A stretch of DNA of 64,000 nt from JAFNAG01 sp963824985 (GCA_963824985.1 CAWGRQ010000024.1:1-64000); one strand, 5' to 3'; shown: positions 38,274 to 47,043, numbered from the stretch's first letter. Program-made: numbers and translations. Notes: a model not told the origin generated them from the sequence alone.

Positions 38274-41180
38274 GTGGAAAATCTCGACGACCAGATCCGC
38301 GAGTTTGCCAACGAACTTCGGCCGCAGTTCGCCGGAGATATCCGCCTTGACCGGTTCACCCGCCTGCTCTACAGCACGGATGCCAGCATTTACCAGATCG
38401 AGCCCCTTGCGGTCCTTTTGCCCCGACAGCATGATGATGTTGCATCCGCTGTAGCGCTTGCGGCTCGTTACCAGCTGCCGTTGCTCCCCCGCGGAGGCGG
38501 CACAAGTCTGGCCGGCCAGACCGTCGGGTCCGCGGTCGTGATCGATTTCTCCAGATACATGAATCGCATTCTGGAGGTGGATTTCGACCAGCAGTGGGTC
38601 CGCGTGGAATCCGGGATCGTACTCGATCAGCTGAACGGCGAAATGCTGAAGTCGGGCTGGCGATTTCCTCCGGATGTGGCCACCAGCAACCGGGCAACTC
38701 TGGGAGGCATGATCGGAAACAATGCCTCGGGTTCCCACTCGATCCTGTACGGCATCACACTCGACCACGTCCGGCGCATGAGGATCCTGCTCCCTTCGGG
38801 GGAGGAAGCGGACTTCAGGGAATTGAGTCGCGAAGAGTGGCAGCGGAAGGGGGCGCTCGACAGCCTGGAAGGAAAGGTGTATCGCGTCGTCGACCGCGTC
38901 TTAGCGGAAAACCGCGCGGAAATCGCCGGCCGCTTTCCGCGCATCATGCGTCATGTCGGCGGATACAACCTGGACCGGGTGGCAAACGAGCAGGGGGGCA
39001 ACCTCTGCCGGCTGATCGTCGGCAGCGAGGGCACCCTGGCAACCTGCACCGAGGCGGTCCTGAACCTGACCCGCGAGCCCCGGGCCAAAGGGCTGATTCT
39101 GGTTCATTTTTCCGATCTCATCGCCTCGCTGGACGCACTGCAGGAAATTCTCGCGCTGCAGCCGGCCGCGGTCGAGCTCGTGGACAAAATGCTGCTTGAC
39201 CTGACCCGCCTTCAGCCGGCTTTCGCCCGGAAGATGAATTTCATTGAAGGGGATCCGGCCGCAATCCTGATCGTGGAGTTTTTCGGCGAGACCGTCCCCG
39301 AAATCCGGAGCAGGTTCGCTCAGCTCACCGCCCGTCTCCGCTCTTTGGGAATGGGAAACGCCTTCATCCAGGTCGAGCATCCGTCTGACCAGGCGGATGT
39401 CTGGGCCATCCGCAAAGCCGGGGTCGGTCTGCTTTCGAGCATCCGGGGTGACGCCAAACCGATCGCGTTTGTCGAGGACACGGCGGTCGCGCCCGAGCAG
39501 ATGAGCGATTACGTGCGCCGGTTCCGGCAAGTGCTGCAGCAGCACAATGTCCCCGCCGGCTATTACGGTCATGCCTCGGTGGGCTGCCTTCACATCCGGC
39601 CCTTCATCAATCTGAAGGAAGCAGACGGAGTCCGCAAGATGGTGGCCATCGCCGCCGCCATCAAGGACCTGGTGGTGGAATTCAAGGGGTCGATGAGCGG
39701 TGAGCACGGAGACGGAATTGCCCGAAGCCATTGGAACCGGCAGCTGTTCGGGGAGCGTCTCTATGGCGCATTCCGCGAGATCAAGACCGCCTTTGACCCT
39801 CTTGGCATCATGAACCCGGGCAAGATCACCGAGGCGCCGCCGATGACGGCGCATCTGCGCTATGGGGAGCACTATCGTCCGGTCGAGGTTGCCACCCGCC
39901 TCGATTTCTCGAATTGCGGAGGCTTTCTGCGCGCCATCGAACAGTGCAACGGCATGGGAGTGTGCCGCAAAATCGATGTCGGCACGATGTGCCCATCCTA
40001 CATGGCCACACGCGAGGAGGAACACTCCACCCGTGGTCGCGCCAATGCTCTGCGCGCGGCGCTCTCCGGCAGTCTCCCGATCGAAGAGTTGTCGGGCGCC
40101 AGGATATACGCGGCCCTTGACCTCTGCCTTGCCTGTAAAGCATGCAAGACCGAGTGTCCTGCAAACGTCGACATGGCCAAGCTCAAATACGAGTTTCTGG
40201 CCCGGCACCGCGAGGTTCATGGCACCCCGCTGCGTTCCCTCTTGTTCGGCAATATCGCGGCGCTCAGCCGCGTGGGTTCGGCAACCGCGCCGGTTTCGAA
40301 CTGGCTGCTGGCCGTGCCGACGATCCGCCGGGCAGTTCTTCGCCTGGCGGGAATTCATCCCGATCGCCACCCGCCTCCCTTCGTGCGGAACACCTTCCGG
40401 CGCTGGCTGCGCGACCATCCGCCCCGGAAGCAGCCTGAGGGCGCGCCGCAGGTTGTCCTTTTCAATGACACCTTCACCAACTACAATGAGCCCTGGATCG
40501 GCGTGGCCGCGTTACGCGTCCTGGAGCACAGCGGCGCGCAGGTAGTTGTCCCTGAGGTATTATGTTGCGGCCGGCCGATGATTTCCAAAGGGCTCCTGGA
40601 AGAGGCACGGGTGAATGCGCGCGCAAATGTGGCCCTGCTGGCGCCCTGGGTCGCGGCCGGCGCTTTCGTGGTCGGCTGCGAGCCGAGTTGCATCCTGACT
40701 CTGCGCGACGAATATCCGGATCTCCTCGGCACCGAGGAAGCCCGGGCGCTGGCCGGGAAGGCTTTGCTGCTGGAGGAATATCTGTGCCATCGCCTCGATT
40801 CAGGAGCCTGGCGCCCCGATTTCTCAAAGGCGCCCCGGTCGGTCCTGTTTCATGGTCATTGTCATCAAAAAAGCCTGGTGGGATCAGCTCCCTCGCTGCG
40901 TCTGCTGAGCATGGCGCCGGGTTTCAAGACGGAAGAGGTCGATTCCGGCTGCTGCGGCATGGCCGGGGCTTTCGGATTTGAAAAGGAGCATTACCGGATT
41001 TCAATGCAGATTGGCGAGGCCCGCCTTTTTCCGGCCATCCGCATGGCCCCGCAAGAGGCGATGATCGTGGCGTGCGGCACATCCTGCCGCCAGCAGATTC
41101 TCCACGCTACCGGGCACCGGGCGCTCCATCTCGCCGAGACTCTGGCCGGCGCACTTGGTGTGGACACTATTGACCTCTAG
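38274..41180 (+). CDS. Fused FAD-linked oxidase and Fe-S protein (D-2-hydroxyacid dehydrogenase type)
   Basis: 968-residue cytoplasmic-face dehydrogenase joining a GlcD-like FAD domain to a GlcF-like iron-sulfur/CCG module, as in YdiJ-type D-2-hydroxyglutarate or D-lactate dehydrogenases. The FAD site is in QLPLLPRGGGTSLAGQTVG and NRATLGGMIGNNASGSHSI, and the C-terminal FAD-oxidase motif is MSGEHGDGIARSHWN. The Fe-S cysteines are in CNGMGVCRK, GTMCPSY and CLACKACKTECP. CCG-type motifs occur at LCCGRPMISKG and GCCGMAGAFG. GTG 38274 with AAGGA upstream is the chosen start. Reading further upstream would run into the palindrome. The substrate is inferred only at family level. The frame is intact over 2.9 kb. 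Confidence 0.88.
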   Translation: MENLDDQIREFANELRPQFAGDIRLDRFTRLLYSTDASIYQIEPLAVLLPRQHDDVASAVALAARYQLPLLPRGGGTSLAGQTVGSAVVIDFSRYMNRILEVDFDQQWVRVESGIVLDQLNGEMLKSGWRFPPDVATSNRATLGGMIGNNASGSHSILYGITLDHVRRMRILLPSGEEADFRELSREEWQRKGALDSLEGKVYRVVDRVLAENRAEIAGRFPRIMRHVGGYNLDRVANEQGGNLCRLIVGSEGTLATCTEAVLNLTREPRAKGLILVHFSDLIASLDALQEILALQPAAVELVDKMLLDLTRLQPAFARKMNFIEGDPAAILIVEFFGETVPEIRSRFAQLTARLRSLGMGNAFIQVEHPSDQADVWAIRKAGVGLLSSIRGDAKPIAFVEDTAVAPEQMSDYVRRFRQVLQQHNVPAGYYGHASVGCLHIRPFINLKEADGVRKMVAIAAAIKDLVVEFKGSMSGEHGDGIARSHWNRQLFGERLYGAFREIKTAFDPLGIMNPGKITEAPPMTAHLRYGEHYRPVEVATRLDFSNCGGFLRAIEQCNGMGVCRKIDVGTMCPSYMATREEEHSTRGRANALRAALSGSLPIEELSGARIYAALDLCLACKACKTECPANVDMAKLKYEFLARHREVHGTPLRSLLFGNIAALSRVGSATAPVSNWLLAVPTIRRAVLRLAGIHPDRHPPPFVRNTFRRWLRDHPPRKQPEGAPQVVLFNDTFTNYNEPWIGVAALRVLEHSGAQVVVPEVLCCGRPMISKGLLEEARVNARANVALLAPWVAAGAFVVGCEPSCILTLRDEYPDLLGTEEARALAGKALLLEEYLCHRLDSGAWRPDFSKAPRSVLFHGHCHQKSLVGSAPSLRLLSMAPGFKTEEVDSGCCGMAGAFGFEKEHYRISMQIGEARLFPAIRMAPQEAMIVACGTSCRQQILHATGHRALHLAETLAGALGVDTIDL

Positions 41181-41214
41181 ATTTCAAGATCGAATACCTG
41201 GAGACCAAGCTACA

Positions 41215-42006
41215 ATGCACAGACTCATGACGATCCTGGAACGCAGGCCCGGAAATTTCCGGGCATTGGGCTATTGTCGCATATGGATCCTGATCGGCAT
41301 CGCCGGCCTGCTGTTGCAGCCCGCGTGCCTGTTCAAGAAGCGAGCCCCGGCAGCCCCGCCAACGATTCCGGCCCCGGTACGCATCGTGATGCTGCCCGTC
41401 AATGCCCCGGCCGACAGCGCCGACCTGCGGCTGGCGGGTCTATCCGCGACCGTTCAGATGATGGAAACCGCCCTGGCCGCCCCGGATCTGGAACCGGTGC
41501 CGCTCTGGGAATCGATCCCGGCCGCATTGATGTCTCTGGGAACCTCGCGCACCATCACCGACGACATTGCCGAATTCACCACGACCCGATTGGCGGCACG
41601 CTGGGGCGTGAAGGGTGACTTCCTGACTGCCGGAAATGTCACGACCCTGCGCCTGGACTTTATCCCTTCGAAGCCGACCCTGGTGCCATTCCGTTATGAG
41701 AAACAGGCGGCCGCGGGCGATATCCAGTCCCGCATAGCGGAAAGCTATGCTCAGTTCCTGCGTTACCTGGTTCTGCGACCTATGGCGGTCAACAGCGTTC
41801 AGCCCCTGGAGGGCGCCCGTCTCCTTGAAATAGCGCGCGCACTGGATAGTGAATACGGCTGGTTTGGCGCGGCGAAGCCCGGCAGTTCCGGCAAGGTTGT
41901 GGAAGATCTGGCCGGATCTCATATCAACCTGGCCCGCATGCTCTTCAACCCGGCGCTGTATCCGATCCTCGGCAAACAGGCGGAGGCACAGGAGCCTTTG
42001 CCTTGA
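41215..42006 (+). CDS. Putative lipoprotein of unknown function
   Basis: About 263 residues with an N-terminal hydrophobic segment and a cysteine at a possible lipobox (IWILIGIAGLLLQPACLFKK; the -3 position is Gln, so the box is imperfect). The mature part contains RIVMLPVNAPADSADLRLAG and a beta-alpha region like bacterial TolB-N/GNA1162-type cell-envelope proteins, but I cannot assign a family. It ends 3 bases inside the -35 element of the met promoter. ATG 41215 is the chosen start; ATG 41227 is an alternative. Confidence 0.6.
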   Translation: MHRLMTILERRPGNFRALGYCRIWILIGIAGLLLQPACLFKKRAPAAPPTIPAPVRIVMLPVNAPADSADLRLAGLSATVQMMETALAAPDLEPVPLWESIPAALMSLGTSRTITDDIAEFTTTRLAARWGVKGDFLTAGNVTTLRLDFIPSKPTLVPFRYEKQAAAGDIQSRIAESYAQFLRYLVLRPMAVNSVQPLEGARLLEIARALDSEYGWFGAAKPGSSGKVVEDLAGSHINLARMLFNPALYPILGKQAEAQEPLP

Positions 42007-42031
42007 CAAGCAGGGCAGGACCGAGTATCAA
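42003..42031 (+). promoter_or_regulatory. Sigma-70-type promoter of the met leader and operon
   Basis: A perfect -35 box TTGACA (42003-42008) is followed after exactly 17 bases by TATCAA (42026-42031), 4 of 6 to the -10 consensus. Transcription would start near 42038, some 18 bases before the leader ORF. The -35 box overlaps the stop codon of the upstream gene. Confidence 0.7.
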
Positions 42032-42055
42032 TTAGCGTTCGCGGAAGTGATTATT

Positions 42056-42145
42056 ATGAGAACTTGCCCGGCCGACTTCCTTTTCAATACCTACATGGCT
42101 ATGCCCATGCGTGGCCCCTCTGGTGTGGGAGGCACGTTCATGTAA
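42056..42145 (+). CDS. Met-rich leader peptide ORF, 29 codons
   Basis: A 29-codon frame from ATG 42056 to TAA 42143-42145, preceded at 8 bases by GGAAG. The peptide has five methionines, with a Met-Ala-Met-Pro-Met run (ATG codons at 42095, 42101 and 42107), and ends in Phe-Met-stop. It lies between a strong promoter and a terminator, in front of metY-metX-metW. The peptide itself probably has no function; its translation likely senses charged tRNA-Met. That is inference from architecture. Confidence 0.65.
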   Translation: MRTCPADFLFNTYMAMPMRGPSGVGGTFM

Positions 42146-42191
42146 CCGCAAGACTTGAATGCGAGCCGCCAAAACCCACTACCGGAGAGGG
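42110..42191 (+). promoter_or_regulatory. Protector hairpin and antiterminator of the met leader
   Basis: Segment 1-2: CGTG (42110-42113) pairs with CACG (42133-42136), and CCTC (42117-42120) with GAGG (42129-42132), forming a protector hairpin just after the Met codons. Segment 2-3: CCCTCTGGTGTGGG (42116-42129) can pair with CCCACTACCGGAGAGGG (42175-42191) over 14 bp with two small bulges (6+3+5). The second pairing occupies the 5' arm of the terminator and so excludes it. The three structures are mutually exclusive in the way attenuators require. Confidence 0.65.
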
Positions 42192-42215
42192 CCTCTGGTG
42201 CGTGGGTTTTTTTTT
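42171..42215 (+). terminator. Rho-independent terminator (attenuator) before metY
   Basis: AAAACCCAC (42171-42179) pairs with GTGGGTTTT (42202-42210), with inner ACC/GGT and AGA/TCT pairs and a GGGCC loop. A run of nine T (42207-42215) follows, overlapping the 3' arm. It sits 39 bases before the metY ATG. The 3' half (CCTCTGGTGCGTGGG) is nearly a copy of the antiterminator strand at 42117-42129, as expected of competing partners. Confidence 0.8.
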
Positions 42216-42253
42216 GCTCTATCCACAACAGATTTTTGCGACAGGATCCTGAA

Positions 42254-43552
42254 ATGTCAACCAAACGACTTGAAACTCTAGCGTTACACGCCGGGCAGGA
42301 AGTCCCTGATCCCGCCACCGGCGCCCGGGCGGTGCCGATCTACCAGACTTCGTCCTTCGTGTTCCGGAACACCGAACATGCCGCCAGCCTCTTTGCGCTC
42401 AAGGAGACCGGAAACATCTACACGCGCATCATGAATCCGACCACCACAGCCTTCGAGACCAGACTCGCCGCCCTGGAAGGTGGAACCGGAGCCCTGGCGG
42501 TCGCATCCGGCCAGGCGGCGGTGGCCTATGCCCTCCTGACGGTGACCGGGCCGGGCGACGAAATCGTTGCCGCCAATAACCTGTATGGCGGGACCTATCA
42601 ACTGTTGCACCACACTTTCCCAAAACTGGGGAGAAGCGCCACCTTCGTCGATTCTGCGCGGCCGGATGCATTCGAACGGGCCATCACCGACCGGACCCGG
42701 GCGATTTACGCCGAGACAATCGGAAATCCGAAGCTCGACGTTCCCGATTTCGAGGCCATCGCCCGGATCGCCCACGAGGCCGGAGTCCCGTTCATCGTGG
42801 ACAATACGGTCGGCGTGGGCCTGGTCCGTCCTCTGGACTTCGGAGCAGACATCACCGTGCTCTCCGCCACCAAGTACATCGGCGGGCACGGCACTTCCAT
42901 CGGCGGGGTGATTGTCGATTCCGGGAAATTTGACTGGAATAACGGCAAATTCCCCGAGCTCACGGAACCGGACCCGAGCTATCACGGAATCAGATTCCAT
43001 GATGCCTTTCAAAATGTACCCGGGGCCGGCAACATCGCGCTTGTCATGAAGGCCAGGCTGCTTTGGTTGCGCGATCTGGGCGCCGCACTCAGCCCTTTTA
43101 ACTCTTTTCTGTTTCTCCAGGGGCTGGAAACCCTGCCGTTGCGGATCCGGAAACACTCGGAAAATGCCCTGGAGGTAGCGCGCTTCTGAAATCGCATCCG
43201 CTTGTAAGTTGGGTCAATTACCCGGGACTGGAGGATCATCCAAGTCACGCCCTGGCTGTTAAGCATCTTAAGGGGCATTTCGGGGCGACTGGTCGGGTTT
43301 GGCATCGTGGGGGGGCTGGCCGCCGGTAGACGATTCATCGACTCGGTAAAGCTCCTGTCACACCTGGCGAACATCGGGGATGCCAAAAGCCTGGTGATCC
43401 ATCCCGCGTCAACCACGCACCAGCAGCTGAACCGCGAGGAACAGGAGGCGACGGGAGTAACCGAGGACTACATCCGCCTTTCCATCGGGTTGGAGGCCGT
43501 CGAGGATATCGAGGAGGACCTGGATCAGGCACTCAGAAAGGCGGCGCTATGA
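42254..43552 (+). CDS. metY: O-acetylhomoserine sulfhydrylase, two frameshifts
   Basis: PLP enzyme that makes homocysteine from O-acetylhomoserine and sulfide. Diagnostic stretches are HAGQEVPDPATGARAVPIYQ, YTRIMNPTTTAFETRLAALE, PFIVDNTVGVG and the PLP lysine in VLSATKYIGGHGTSIGGV. The C-terminal LANIGDAKSLVIHPASTTHQ and GVTEDYIRLSIGLE are standard. Frame changes lie near 43187 (a base missing in CGCTTCTGAAA, where LKSHPLVSW should follow EVARF) and near 43273. The stop overlaps the metX start as ATGA. First gene of the metY-metX-metW operon, under the leader described upstream. Confidence 0.88.
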
Positions 43553-44796
43553 AGAAGGCGGAACTCGCACCTGAACGCCGGACTGAGGCTGCCGAAACCG
43601 GCATTTCCCGCCCCCGGTTCCGCTGTGATAAGAATTCCGGAGGCACCGGAGTCGGGGAGGTGCGGACAGAATATCTTCGGTTTGCCGATCCTCCGGATGC
43701 GTTCATCCTCGAGAACGGTGAGCAGCTCTCTCCGGTCACTGTGGCATATGAAACATACGGCAGGCTAAATGAGGAGCGGTCGAACGCCATCCTCATTCTC
43801 CACGCCCTGTCCGGCGACGCGCATGCTGCCGGGTATCACCACGGAGAAACAAAGCCGGGCTGGTGGGATGAGATGATCGGGCCGGGAAAGGCATTCGACA
43901 CCAATAAATATTTCGTGATCTGCTCGAATGTCTTGGGGGGGTGCAAGGGTACGACGGGACCATCCTCGATCAATCCGGCAAACGGCAACCGGTATGATCT
44001 CGGTTTTCCGCTGATCACGATTTCCGACATGGTGAATGCGCAACGGCGCCTGATTGACTATCTCGGGATCGCTCAATTGCTTGCCGTGGCCGGCGGCTCG
44101 ATGGGCGGGATGCAGGGACTGGAGTGGATGGTGTCACATCCGGATCGGTCGAAAAGCGCAATCCTGATCGCCACAGCCGCCCGGCATTCACCGCAGCAGA
44201 TTGCGTTTAACGAGGTCGGGCGGCAGGCGATCATGGCTGACCCGCAATGGAGGGAGGGAAGCTACGACGGGCATCCGCCTTCAAAAGGGCTTGCCGTCGC
44301 CCGCATGATCGGCCATGTCACCTACATGAGCGACCTGTCGATGGCCGAAAAATTCGGCCGGCGCGTTCGCAACAGCCAGCCGGCGCACCGGTTCAGCTCC
44401 GGCTTCGAGGTAGAGGAGTATCTGCACCACAAGGGTCATCACTTCGTTAAGCGCTTCGATGCCAACTCCTATCTCTACCTCACTTACGCAATGGATACCT
44501 TCGATCTGTCGCGGGGCAGGGACCCTCATGCTGTTTTTCGCGGTCTCTCGACCAAGGTGCTCCTCCTGGCATTCAAGTCCGACTGGCTGTACCCGGCCTC
44601 CCAGGTGCGCGAGATCGCACGATCATGCAAGGTCGCCGGGGTCGATACCACCTACTGCGAGATTGACTCGAATTATGGGCATGACGCTTTTCTGCTCGAG
44701 ATTGAAGAGGAGTCTCATATGATCCGGCACTTCCTGCGCCGGGTGGCCGGGGATCGGACCGTGGCCCAAGGGGGGGCGCCGAATGAAGTTCAGTGA
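43549..44796 (+). CDS. metX: Homoserine O-acetyltransferase
   Basis: Alpha/beta-hydrolase-fold enzyme that activates homoserine for methionine synthesis. The nucleophile Ser is in VAGGSMGGMQGLEW, the acid in FKSDWLYPASQ and the His in NYGHDAFLLE. ILHALSGDAHAAGYH supplies the oxyanion region. At 415 residues it has a slightly extended N-terminus compared with typical MetX. The start overlaps the metY stop by four bases (ATGA), and its end overlaps metW by 14 bases, so translation of the three genes is coupled. The frame is intact. Confidence 0.93.
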   Translation: MKKAELAPERRTEAAETGISRPRFRCDKNSGGTGVGEVRTEYLRFADPPDAFILENGEQLSPVTVAYETYGRLNEERSNAILILHALSGDAHAAGYHHGETKPGWWDEMIGPGKAFDTNKYFVICSNVLGGCKGTTGPSSINPANGNRYDLGFPLITISDMVNAQRRLIDYLGIAQLLAVAGGSMGGMQGLEWMVSHPDRSKSAILIATAARHSPQQIAFNEVGRQAIMADPQWREGSYDGHPPSKGLAVARMIGHVTYMSDLSMAEKFGRRVRNSQPAHRFSSGFEVEEYLHHKGHHFVKRFDANSYLYLTYAMDTFDLSRGRDPHAVFRGLSTKVLLLAFKSDWLYPASQVREIARSCKVAGVDTTYCEIDSNYGHDAFLLEIEEESHMIRHFLRRVAGDRTVAQGGAPNEVQ

Positions 44797-45379
44797 CAGC
44801 CGTCCGGATTACAGGATCATCCTGAACTGGATCAAGCCGGGCTCTTCGGTGCTTGACCTGGGGTGCGGCGACGGGGAGCTGCTGGACCTTCTGGTCCGGG
44901 AACGCGGAATTCAGGCTCGCGGCATCGAGATCGAAGAACAGGCTATTTACCGATGCGTGGCGCGCGGGCTGAGCGTATTCCAGGAGGACATCGAGGGCGG
45001 GCTGGCGGGTTATGGAGACCGATCGTTCGATTTCGTCATCCTCAATCAGAGCCTGCAGCAGGTGAGAAAGCTCGATACGGTGATGCGGGAGGCGCTCAGG
45101 GTGGGGCACAAGGTAATTGTCGGCTTCCCAAACTTCGCGCACTACCGGGCCAGGTGGCAAATCGCCGTTCAGGGAAGGACTCCGGTCACACCTTCTCTCC
45201 CCTATGCCTGGCACGATACCCCCAACCTGCATTTTTTGAGCATCTCGGATTTTATCGCGTATTGCCGGGAGAGGGGAATCCGCGTTAACCAGGCCACCTG
45301 GATTGGCGGGATCCGGAGGATAAGATTCCTGCCAAACCTTTTCGCAAGCGCCGGCATATTCCTGATTTCGGATGGATGA
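44783..45379 (+). CDS. metW: Methionine biosynthesis protein MetW
   Basis: Class I SAM-dependent methyltransferase-fold protein of 198 residues that works with MetX. The SAM motif is SSVLDLGCGDGELLDLLV. Family-specific stretches GIEIEEQAIYRCVARGLSVF, FDFVILNQSLQQV, VGFPNFAHYRARWQ and YAWHDTPNLHFLSI identify MetW. It overlaps metX by 14 bases and closes the operon. It confirms the methionine context of the leader. Confidence 0.93.
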   Translation: MKFSDSRPDYRIILNWIKPGSSVLDLGCGDGELLDLLVRERGIQARGIEIEEQAIYRCVARGLSVFQEDIEGGLAGYGDRSFDFVILNQSLQQVRKLDTVMREALRVGHKVIVGFPNFAHYRARWQIAVQGRTPVTPSLPYAWHDTPNLHFLSISDFIAYCRERGIRVNQATWIGGIRRIRFLPNLFASAGIFLISDG

Positions 45380-45415
45380 TGGCAGGGATGACATCGCCCG
45401 CCACGGACGGCCGGG

Positions 45416-45745
45416 TCAACCAAGTTCGGCCCACTTCCCCTTCCCTTCCCAGACACGGACGCTGAAAGGGAGGGATATCCGTTCACCGAGCTTGTGATGG
45501 ATCATCTCGCAGATATTCTCGACCGAGGGGAATTCGAGGATATCATTGAGGGATCGATGGTCGTAGATGCCCAGGATCTCCCGGAGAATTCCCTTCAGGT
45601 CGGCAAAATCGATGATCATTCCGGTCTTGTTCTCCCCTTCCACCGTGACCTCAACCCGATAGGTGTGTCCATGCAGCGTGCCGCACTTCGTATGCCCGGG
45701 CAGATAGTGGGCACAATCGATGTATTCAATGACTCCCAGTTTCAT
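45416..45745 (-). CDS. queD: 6-carboxy-5,6,7,8-tetrahydropterin synthase
   Basis: Second enzyme of the queuosine precursor route, acting on dihydroneopterin triphosphate. Zn-binding and catalytic residues are in CAHYLPGHTKCGTLHGHTYR (His, Cys, HGH), with the later motifs MIIDFADLKGILRE, IYDHRSLND and PSVENICEMI. The length, 109 residues, is normal. ATG 45745 is chosen because an AGGAGG lies just upstream, not the longer in-frame start. It lies downstream of queC on the same strand, 135 bases apart, and may be cotranscribed. Confidence 0.92.
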   Translation of the reverse strand: MKLGVIEYIDCAHYLPGHTKCGTLHGHTYRVEVTVEGENKTGMIIDFADLKGILREILGIYDHRSLNDILEFPSVENICEMIHHKLGERISLPFSVRVWEGKGKWAELG

Positions 45746-45880
45746 CCCTGACCTCCTGATCAGGGCAATGATACCAGATAACCGGGAACGGACGCGCGGG
45801 GCGGATGCCGGATCTTTGCGGGCCGGAATGCGAATCGAATGCGGCATTCCGGTCATCCCCGCCGCCGGCGGAGGCCCCGG

Positions 45881-46546
45881 TCAGTCCCGGAGGCCCGCGG
45901 CCGCGAACGCGCGTTCCCGTTCGAGACAGGAACTGCATGTGCCGCACGGGTGTCCGGCGTTGAAATAACAACTCCAGGTCAATTCGAACGGGACCCTGAG
46001 ACACTGGCCCATCTTGACGACCTCCGCTTTTCCCAGTTCAATCAACGGCAACACGATCTCGGTGCGGATCGCAGCATGACTCCATTGCGCCAGCGGAAGA
46101 ATCTGGTTGAGCCGGTGCCAGAATTCCACACCTGCATCCGGAAATCTCTCGCCGTCGGTCCGGTTATGGCCACACACGATAAAGCGGGCACCGGCGATCT
46201 CCGCATGGTGGACTGCGAGCGCATAGAAGATGAGGTTTCGCGAAGGAACGTAGCCCTCGGGGGCGCCGAAGAGGGCTGCGTTGGTGACCATTTCGGGGAG
46301 CATATCGGCAACTTCGCGAATGAAGGGGAGCGGCACCACCAAAGGCTCGCGAATGCCGGCATGCGCACACAAGGCATGGCAGGCTCGCCGTTCCCCCGCA
46401 GGCCGCTCGTGATAATCGAACTCCAGGGCATGAACATCCCAACCGTGGGAGCAGGCCCAGTAAAGAGCGACCGCCGAGTCAAGCCCGCCCGATAGAAGCA
46501 CGAGCGCACGGTCATCAGATTTCCGATAGCCGGCTGTTTTCTCCAT
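45881..46546 (-). CDS. queC: 7-cyano-7-deazaguanine synthase
   Basis: ATP-dependent enzyme converting 7-carboxy-7-deazaguanine to preQ0. The PP-loop is in VLLSGGLDSAVALYWA. The substrate region is GYVPSRNLIFYALAVHHAEI. The Zn-binding cysteines are in TWSCYFNAGHPCGTCSSCLE. The length of 221 residues fits. ATG 46546 is preferred over the in-frame start at 46579. Together with queD it supplies preQ0 for queuosine; queE is not in this window. Confidence 0.92.
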   Translation of the reverse strand: MEKTAGYRKSDDRALVLLSGGLDSAVALYWACSHGWDVHALEFDYHERPAGERRACHALCAHAGIREPLVVPLPFIREVADMLPEMVTNAALFGAPEGYVPSRNLIFYALAVHHAEIAGARFIVCGHNRTDGERFPDAGVEFWHRLNQILPLAQWSHAAIRTEIVLPLIELGKAEVVKMGQCLRVPFELTWSCYFNAGHPCGTCSSCLERERAFAAAGLRD

Positions 46547-46719
46547 GAGGCCCGTTCTCCCACTGCTGGTAAACCGCATCCGTGATTTCCATGCGCCTCA
46601 GTCAATCCTTGAACGCAGCGTTTGTCTTCATTATTGCCTGATTCCCGGCCACCCCTCGGATGCTTCTCGGTCTGCCTTTCATGCCGGCCGGTCTGGTTTC
46701 AGGGGGTCCGGATCTCAAG

Positions 46720-46748
46720 TTGACATTATCGCCTGTGTTTGCTAGATT
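46720..46748 (+). promoter_or_regulatory. Promoter upstream of tRNA-Leu
   Basis: A perfect TTGACA (46720-46725) and TAGATT (46743-46748) are separated by exactly 17 bases. It points at the tRNA-Leu gene about 118 bases away. The remainder of 46547-46865 has no gene I can support. Confidence 0.6.
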
Positions 46749-46865
46749 TTGCAATTGGTCAGCGTACTGCTGCCCGAATTGGTGCAGTATTAGTCACTTC
46801 CCGCCTCGCCCGGACCCAGTGTTTCCACGGGAAATCCCGGAATAGAGCATCGAGGCCGGACTGCT

Positions 46866-46950
46866 GCGAAAGTGGCGGAATTGGCAGACGCGCTGGACTT
46901 AGGATCCAGTCCCGCAAGGGGTGGGGGTTCAACTCCCCCCTTTCGCACCA
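46866..46950 (+). tRNA. tRNA-Leu (anticodon TAG)
   Basis: The acceptor arm GCGAAAG (46866-46872) pairs with CTTTCGC (46940-46946), followed by the discriminator A and encoded CCA. The D-arm contains GGAATTGGCAGAC, typical of tRNA-Leu. The anticodon stem CTGGA/TCCAG frames the loop CTTAGGA, giving anticodon TAG. A long variable arm (TCCCGCAAGGGGT) and the T-arm GGGGG-TTCAACT-CCCCC complete a class II tRNA. Confidence 0.95.
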
Positions 46951-46978
46951 TGTATGCCCGCGAGAGCTGTTTCAGGCC

Positions 46979-47009
46979 CGCCGGTTGAGAGGAAAGGACC
47001 GGCGTTTTT
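46979..47009 (+). terminator. Rho-independent terminator between tRNA-Leu and tig
   Basis: CGCCGGT (46979-46985) pairs with ACCGGCG (46998-47004), followed by TTTTT. It ends the tRNA transcript 28 bases past CCA. The tig start is only 35 bases further on, so tig must be served either by read-through or by a promoter inside this short interval. Confidence 0.75.
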
Positions 47010-47043
47010 ACACCCAGAGCCATGGAAAAGGAACCGTACTCCG

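Noticed and set aside
38901..40418. 505-codon minus-strand frame opposite the FAD/Fe-S dehydrogenase
   Set aside because: Shadow of the intact sense gene; no recognisable protein content.
42030..42250. SAM riboswitch upstream of metY
   Set aside because: I could not fit the cores of the SAM riboswitch classes I know to this region. The Met-rich ORF and competing hairpins explain it better. A covariance-model search is needed to exclude a divergent class.
46921..47043. In-frame extension of trigger factor upstream through the tRNA 3' end
   Set aside because: It reads through tRNA-Leu and a terminator. The family N-terminus begins at TTG 47044.
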